From: Arthrobacter sp. Leaf137 | GTDB lineage: Bacteria > Actinomycetota > Actinomycetes > Actinomycetales > Micrococcaceae | DNA: 64,000 nt | Assembly: GCF_001423525.1 (NCBI RefSeq) | Contig: NZ_LMOI01000002.1 | Span: 269,638-333,637, forward strand | Direction of reading: 5' to 3' | Part shown: piece by piece, positions 59,901-64,000 of the stretch | How the letters are laid out: every line of letters starts with the position of its first letter | Position numbering within the stretch: position 1 is the first letter of the stretch | Position numbers and translations under genes: made by a program | The notes under the pieces: model-generated | The model's database searches: none | What the model was told of the DNA's origin: nothing | The model's input: the letters and a program-made list of their open reading frames with translations, nothing else

Positions 59901-60436
59901 TACGGCGCCTCCCGGAGCAGGACGACGGCGCCGGCCAGGTCGTGTGCCACCAGCCGGGCGGCAGCCACTTCCTCGGCCCTGGTCACCGGGGTGGGGACCA
60001 GGACACCGGTGGCCCCGGCAGCCTCGGCGGCCAGGACGTCGGCGCCGATGTCACCGATCAGGGCAGCTTCGGATTCGTCGATGCCCAGCTTCCGGCAGGC
60101 GCTGTGGACCATTCCCGGCGCCGGTTTACGGCAGGAGCAGTTGTCCTGGTCCGAATGCGGACAGACTTCCCACACGTCGAAGGGGCCCAGAAGCTCTTCC
60201 ACCCTGGCATTGACGCTGGCAACGTCGCCCTCGCTGATGAGTCCGCGGGCGATGCCGGACTGGTTGCTGACCACGCCCGTGGCGATGCCGTCGGCCCGCA
60301 GGCTATCCAGCACTTCCCTCGCACCGGGCATGGGCCGCACCAGGGCCGGGTTCCCGTTGTAGGGGACGTCGACCACCAGGGTTCCGTCCCGGTCGAACAG
60401 CACGGCGCGTATTTTGGCAGTTGCGGAGCTTCCCAT
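59900..60436 (-). CDS. gmhB: D,D-heptose 1,7-bisphosphate phosphatase (HAD-IIIA)
   Basis: A 178-residue HAD hydrolase. Motif I is AVLFDRDGTLVVDVPYNG (nucleophile Asp and Asp+2). VVSNQSGIARGL is motif II. The zinc-binding loop CPHSDQDNCSCRKPAPGM is the hallmark of GmhB/HisB-type phosphatases, and IGDIGADVLAAEAAG is motif IV. It removes the 7-phosphate between the kinase and nucleotidyltransferase steps of HldE. The ATG at 60436 fits the family N-terminus; an upstream alternative start is rejected. It is the first gene of the heptose/glycosyltransferase operon, with AGGAGGG 13 bases upstream. Confidence 0.92.
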   Translation of the reverse strand: MGSSATAKIRAVLFDRDGTLVVDVPYNGNPALVRPMPGAREVLDSLRADGIATGVVSNQSGIARGLISEGDVASVNARVEELLGPFDVWEVCPHSDQDNCSCRKPAPGMVHSACRKLGIDESEAALIGDIGADVLAAEAAGATGVLVPTPVTRAEEVAAARLVAHDLAGAVVLLREAP

Positions 60437-60591
60437 GTCGGTCCTGTTCCCTCCTGCTGCTGTTCCTAAACAGGCCAACGTTGCACCGGGCGTCGGACAG
60501 CAACGTGTCCGGCCCGCTGAACAGGCAAGATAGGAGATCTGTGGTGTGGCGCGGCCCGGCCGGGGCAGGGCCCGAAGTCAGTGCGGTCCAG

Positions 60592-61524
60592 TCACTGCGC
60601 CGGCGGCCGGCCTAACCCGCGGCGCCGGGCAGGCTCCCGTTGGGAGTGTCCGGCTCGTTGGGCCTGCGCCCGCCCCCCGGAGGTTGCAGTGCCGGAGCAT
60701 TCGCCGGACGGCTGGTCGAGCCGGGAGCTGTTTTCGAGGCGGCGCTGGAGTTCCACCAGCACCCGGGCCAGCCGGCGTGAAACCTGCATTTGCGACATGC
60801 CCAGGCGCTTGCCCAGTTGCACCTGGGTTTCCTCGCAGAAGTAGCGGCGGTAGAGGAGCTCCCTGTCCGCGGGGTCAAGGTCATGCATGGCGTCGCGCAG
60901 GCAGGCCAGTTCCTCCAGCCGTTCAAAGGGTGCGTCCGGGCAGGCGAGCATCTCACCGATGGACGGCGCGTCCGAATGCGGATTGACCGCATCCAGGGAG
61001 TCCGGGTGCATGCTGCTGGATGCCGACATGGCTTCCTGCACCGCTGCGGGGTCTGTCTCCAGTTCCCCGGCGAGCTCTTCCACGGTGGGAGTCCTGCCCA
61101 GCGCCTGGGTCAGCTCCGGTTCGGCCCGGAACATCCGGGTGCGCAGGTCCTGGATGTTCCGTGGCGGGCGGACCACCCAGGTCCTGTCACGGAGGTACCT
61201 CTTCAGCTCCCCGGTGATGGTGGGGGCGGCGTAGGCGGGAAAGCTTTCACCCTTGGACCTGTCGAAACCACGGGCGGCCTTGACCAGTCCCAGGTAGGCC
61301 ACCTGGTTCAGGTCCGCCCGTTCGCGGCCGCGGGCTTCGAAGCGCGCGGCCAGTGCTTCGGCGAGGTCCAGGTAGCCCAGGACCAGGTCGTTTTCGAAGG
61401 TCTCCCGCAACTGCCCCGATCTGGCGTGCGGATCGTGGCAGGAAGCGGTTTTTTGAGTCGGCGTGGACTGGGGGTCGTGGATGAATGGAGAGTCCACGAC
61501 CGCTGGAGAGAATGATTCTGGCAT
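60592..61524 (-). CDS. SigB/SigF-family RNA polymerase sigma factor
   Basis: A 310-residue group 3 sigma-70 protein. Region 2 (about residues 40-115) has LGYLDLAEALAARFEARGRERADLNQVAYLGLVKAARGFD and FPAYAAPTITGELKRYLRD. Region 3 has PTVEELAGELETDPAAVQEAM, and region 4 (about 210-265) contains LYRRYFCEETQVQLGKRLGMSQMQVSRRLARV. The pattern is that of the stress/sporulation SigB/SigF group. The Gly/Arg-rich tail after residue 268 is unusual and probably unstructured. No anti-sigma or anti-anti-sigma gene is adjacent. A SigF-like promoter is found at 63577-63602. Confidence 0.9.
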   Translation of the reverse strand: MPESFSPAVVDSPFIHDPQSTPTQKTASCHDPHARSGQLRETFENDLVLGYLDLAEALAARFEARGRERADLNQVAYLGLVKAARGFDRSKGESFPAYAAPTITGELKRYLRDRTWVVRPPRNIQDLRTRMFRAEPELTQALGRTPTVEELAGELETDPAAVQEAMSASSSMHPDSLDAVNPHSDAPSIGEMLACPDAPFERLEELACLRDAMHDLDPADRELLYRRYFCEETQVQLGKRLGMSQMQVSRRLARVLVELQRRLENSSRLDQPSGECSGTATSGGRAQAQRAGHSQREPARRRGLGRPPAQ

Positions 61525-61586
61525 TGACGTTGGTTCCCTCGGGGATGGTTCCGAAAGCCTGCGGCAAGACTTAGAAGCAGCAAATC

Positions 61587-61600
61587 ATAAGCTTGCTTAT
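61587..61600. promoter_or_regulatory. Inverted repeat between divergent sigma-factor and epimerase genes
   Basis: ATAAGC-TT-GCTTAT is a perfect 6-bp-arm palindrome in the AT-rich middle of the 145-bp divergent gap, next to TATAAAACAATCTTTTT. It may overlap promoter elements of one or both genes or be a regulator site. Confidence 0.4.
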
Positions 61601-61669
61601 AAAACAATCTTTTTCGGCGATAGGCTCGTCTGGTACGCAGTTCTGCCCAATTTGCGGAGGAGCATTCTC

Positions 61670-62737
61670 ATGCGGATCGTCATCACCGGGGCCAGTGGAA
61701 ACGCCGGCACAGCCCTCCTGCGGAATCTGCAGGGCCAGCTCGCCAGGAAACCGGGAAGCCTCCAGCTCGCCGGAATCAGCCGCCGCCTGCCGGATACCAA
61801 CCAGGCTCCGTACGCAGGGGTGGAATGGCACACGCTCGATGTGGGGCTGGAGCAGGACCGCCCAAAGCTGGAAGCAGCGCTGGAAGGAGCTGACGCCGTC
61901 GTCCATCTGGCGTGGCAGATCCAGCCCAACCGGGACCTGGAGCAGCTGTACCGGACGAACGTCAATGGGACCAGGCGTGTGCTGGACGCAGCCAGGACCG
62001 CGGGGGTGAAGCAAGTGGTCTGCGCGTCCTCAGTGGGCGCTTACAGCAAGTCGTCCAAGGACGGGCGCAGGGACGAATCCTGGCCCGCCCAGGGGATGCA
62101 GGGCTCTCACTACAGCCGGCACAAGGCTGAGCAGGAGGCGCTGCTGGACCGGTTCGCTGAGTCCGAGCCCGGCATTGCCGTGGCCAGGCTCCGCCCGGGC
62201 CTGATTTTTCAAGGCGACGCCGGCAGCGAGATCGGCCGGTACTTCCTGGGCCCGGTCATTCCGCGGCTGCTGCCCGGCAAACTGCGGATCCCGCTGCTGC
62301 CCGCGCCGGACAATCTGGTGTTCCAGGCAGTGCACGCCGATGACGTGGCCGAGGCCTACTGGCGCGTGGTTGACCAGCGGGCCAGCGGTGCCTTCAACAT
62401 CGCGGCCGAACCGGTCCTGGATCCCCAGGAGCTGGGCCGGATCCTTGGCGCCAAGAGAATCCTCCCCGTGCCCATGTGGCTGCTTCATCGGGCCGCGGGG
62501 CTGGCGTGGCGGCTGCGGCTTCAACCCACCGATTCGGGGTGGGTGGAGATGGCCGCCGGCGCTCCCGTTATGGACACCCGGCGGGCGCAGCGGATTTTGG
62601 GCTGGGAGCCAAAGACCTCGGCTGTGGACGCAGTCCGGGAAGTACTGGAAGGCATGGGAACGGGGAAGGGAGTAGCTCCCTCCCCCGTACTGAAACCGCG
62701 AAGCCGCACGCAGCCGCGACGGTTCCCCGCGGCCTAG
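61670..62737 (+). CDS. NAD-dependent epimerase/dehydratase-family protein
   Basis: A 355-residue extended SDR. The cofactor motif is VITGASGNAGTALLRNLQGQ, followed by ADAVVHLAWQIQPN and NVNGTRRVLDAARTAGV. The catalytic positions are VVCASSVGAYSKSS and HYSRHKAEQEALLDRF (Tyr-x-x-x-Lys). RPGLIFQGDAGSEIG and FNIAAEPVLDPQELG are typical of sugar-nucleotide-modifying relatives. It is divergent from the sigma factor and 1.2 kb from the heptose operon. It could supply an epimerised nucleotide sugar, but HldD identity is not supported. The ATG has GGAGGA upstream. Its TAG shares a CTAG tetramer with the convergent stop. Confidence 0.82.
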   Translation: MRIVITGASGNAGTALLRNLQGQLARKPGSLQLAGISRRLPDTNQAPYAGVEWHTLDVGLEQDRPKLEAALEGADAVVHLAWQIQPNRDLEQLYRTNVNGTRRVLDAARTAGVKQVVCASSVGAYSKSSKDGRRDESWPAQGMQGSHYSRHKAEQEALLDRFAESEPGIAVARLRPGLIFQGDAGSEIGRYFLGPVIPRLLPGKLRIPLLPAPDNLVFQAVHADDVAEAYWRVVDQRASGAFNIAAEPVLDPQELGRILGAKRILPVPMWLLHRAAGLAWRLRLQPTDSGWVEMAAGAPVMDTRRAQRILGWEPKTSAVDAVREVLEGMGTGKGVAPSPVLKPRSRTQPRRFPAA

Positions 62738-63519
62738 ATTCCGTCGCGCGGATTACGCTCCCCATGCTGGATTTCGTCAACGCCGGCGTCGCCCGGCTGC
62801 CGGTCACGTTCGTCCGGGCGCGGATCCCGCTCACCGGGGCGCCGCTCATCACCTAGCGTCCGGCCGTCGGCACCGGCGCCGTCCTGCCCGGCTACCGGCC
62901 CGCGCCCGTCAGCCTCGCGGCTGTTTCCCGCGTGGTCGCCGTACACCGGGTCACCGAAGGCCCGGTCATCGTGTGCACTGTCACGGTGTGACCCGGCGGC
63001 CTGCCCGCCCAAGGCCCGGTCATCCTGCGAAGGGGTGGTGTGTGCGTGGTCGCCCTGCACACGTTCGTCGTGCGTGTGGCCGGCTGATCCGGCGGCAGCG
63101 TCGGACTGGCGCGGACGCTGCTCACCGTCGTCGGCCCTGCGCGCCCGCCGGCCGGCGTCGTGCGTGACGTCAGGATCTATTTCATCAGCCTTGCGCGTGT
63201 GATCGGCGACTTCGCTGCGGAGCGAACCTGCCTCGCGGGCCTTCTCGTCGGCTTCCTGGCTAAGGCGTGCGGCGTTGACCTGTGCCTGCTCGGCATCAGC
63301 CCGGGCCCGGGCAGCCTTGGCCTCACGCTCACGCGCGTCAAGTTCTTTGTTTTCCGCTTCCCTGCGGATTTCCGCTGCTTTTTCGCGGTGCTCCTGCTCG
63401 CGTTTCTGCTGGACCGCTTTCCGGCGCCGCCCGCTCATCAGCAGGACAACAATCAGCAACACCACAACGACGGCAATGATTATCCAAATCCATGGAGCTG
63501 TTTCCACGCTACCCACCAC
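62734..63519 (-). CDS. Membrane-anchored coiled-coil protein with His/Asp/Gly-rich tail
   Basis: A 261-residue protein from GTG 63519. One membrane helix (WIIIAVVVVLLIVVLLM, about residues 12-28) is followed by an Arg/Lys/Glu/Ala-rich coiled coil (about 30-105, e.g. REKAAEIRREAENKELDARER). After about residue 115 the sequence becomes a low-complexity tail rich in Asp, Arg, His and Gly with loosely repeated DDRA and GDHA blocks. Such layouts occur in actinobacterial hypothetical proteins near stress genes. The tail could bind metal or be disordered. Its stop shares a CTAG tetramer with the epimerase stop. The function is unknown. Confidence 0.7.
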   Translation of the reverse strand: MVGSVETAPWIWIIIAVVVVLLIVVLLMSGRRRKAVQQKREQEHREKAAEIRREAENKELDAREREAKAARARADAEQAQVNAARLSQEADEKAREAGSLRSEVADHTRKADEIDPDVTHDAGRRARRADDGEQRPRQSDAAAGSAGHTHDERVQGDHAHTTPSQDDRALGGQAAGSHRDSAHDDRAFGDPVYGDHAGNSREADGRGPVAGQDGAGADGRTLGDERRPGERDPRPDERDRQPGDAGVDEIQHGERNPRDGI

Positions 63520-63576
63520 TTTCCACTTCAGTTGCGACCGGGCAGGCCCTCGCCGTCCGGCTGACTTTTCGGGTTC

Positions 63577-63602
63577 GGTTATAACTCGCTTACGAAGGGT
63601 AC
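63577..63602 (+). promoter_or_regulatory. SigF/SigB-type promoter
   Basis: GGTTA (63577-63581), a 15-bp spacer and GGGTAC (63597-63602) fit the actinobacterial SigF consensus (GGTTT-N15-17-GGGTA) with one mismatch. It lies 92 bp upstream of the partial gene at 63695. A SigB/F-family sigma factor is encoded 2 kb away. Confidence 0.6.
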
Positions 63603-63694
63603 TTACCTTTCATTAGTAATCATGCTTATCATTTTACGGCCAGTATTGCTGGTTCTTGATCAACAACCGGCCTTCTTGGAAAGAGAGATGGAAG

Positions 63695-64000
63695 ATGACA
63701 GAGAACCAATGGCCCGAGGACCCCAACGCGGCTCCCACGGCCAATACAGGAATTCCCGGCGAGAGGGCTGCAACAACCTTCCCCGCCGCCACAACTCCAC
63801 AGACGTCTGTACCCGGGACGAATGACTACCCGTCAGGTGGCTACCAGGCGGGCACTCCGTCAGGCGGTTCGAAGACCGACGCGGCAAAGGCAGAGGCCTC
63901 CGACGTGGCCGGACAGGCAACCTCTGCGGCCAAGGATGTGGCGCATACGGCGAAGGAAGAAGCCGCCAACGTCGCCGCCGAGGCAAAGACCAACGCCAAG
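63695..64000 (+). CDS. Stress-type Ala/Lys-rich protein, N-terminal part (3' end outside window)
   Basis: 102 codons from ATG with no stop before the right edge. It starts MTENQWPEDPNAAPTANTG, continues with a Thr/Pro/Gly-rich disordered stretch, and from about residue 62 becomes an Ala/Lys helix (DAAKAEASDVAGQATSAAKD, VAHTAKEEAANVAAEAKTNA), resembling LEA-like or nutrient-deprivation-induced proteins. Genes of this type in Arthrobacter are often followed by a phage-holin-family membrane protein. A good SigF-like promoter lies upstream, supporting a general-stress role. GGAAAGAGAG about 10 bases before the ATG can act as ribosome site. Confidence 0.7.
   Translation, partial: MTENQWPEDPNAAPTANTGIPGERAATTFPAATTPQTSVPGTNDYPSGGYQAGTPSGGSKTDAAKAEASDVAGQATSAAKDVAHTAKEEAANVAAEAKTNAK

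Noticed and set aside
61670..62737. HldD ADP-heptose 6-epimerase completing the heptose pathway
   Set aside because: It is an extended SDR but lacks the HldD-specific opening and length pattern, lies outside the operon and on the other strand.

Overview
The window is high-GC chromosomal DNA from an actinobacterium, most likely a soil Micrococcaceae of the Arthrobacter/Pseudarthrobacter type. This rests on base composition, codon use, actinobacterial family variants (SigB/F-type sigma factor, Cys-Ser-Gly histidine ammonia-lyase, HxlR/QorB pair) and the mix of catabolic, transport and envelope genes. It is not a phage or plasmid segment: I found no integrase, transposase, insertion sequence or CRISPR array.

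Layout. 1-5.6 kb: the 3' end of a GH13 alpha-glucosidase, a five-gene Asp23/Gls24-type envelope-stress operon whose genes all overlap by 4 bp, and a secreted GH68 levansucrase under a LacI-type operator. 5.6-8.2 kb: a large secreted polysaccharide deacetylase with three C-terminal repeats. 8.5-8.8 kb: tRNA-Glu, tRNA-Asp and tRNA-Phe on the minus strand. 9-15 kb: PHP protein, DsbA-like thioredoxin protein, EamA exporter, small metalloprotease, CDF zinc exporter, and an NlpC/P60 hydrolase behind a structured RNA leader. 15-22.3 kb: LolA-like/ABC operon, then a USP and Rph-like phosphotransferase pair. 22.3-26.9 kb: a phased DnaA-box-like array, a short flavoprotein, CopC, a purine permease and a Na+/H+ antiporter.

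27-40.4 kb is catabolic: hutG, a CitAB/TctDE-like two-component system facing a tctCBA tricarboxylate transporter, a USP, an FAH-family hydrolase, then hutUH and an IclR regulator. Near-identical 18-bp palindromes lie upstream of hutU, the IclR gene and hutG, so the regulator probably joins the split hut genes into one regulon. HutI is not in the window. 40.5-49.6 kb carries small metabolic and transport genes: methyltransferase, DinB, amino-acid permease, LysE exporter, QorB/HxlR pair, and 3-hydroxybutyrate dehydrogenase with an MHS transporter and a divergent LysR.

50.5-60.4 kb is the most distinctive part. A minus-strand run encodes GmhB-, GmhA- and HldE-type enzymes (two HldE-like fusions), a GT9 heptosyltransferase-like enzyme and two further glycosyltransferases, plus an SDR and an aldehyde dehydrogenase. 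Together these look like an ADP-heptose supply and transfer system for a surface glycan in a Gram-positive organism. The right end has a SigB/F-family sigma factor, an NAD-dependent epimerase, a coiled-coil membrane protein, and the start of a stress-type protein behind a good SigF-like promoter.
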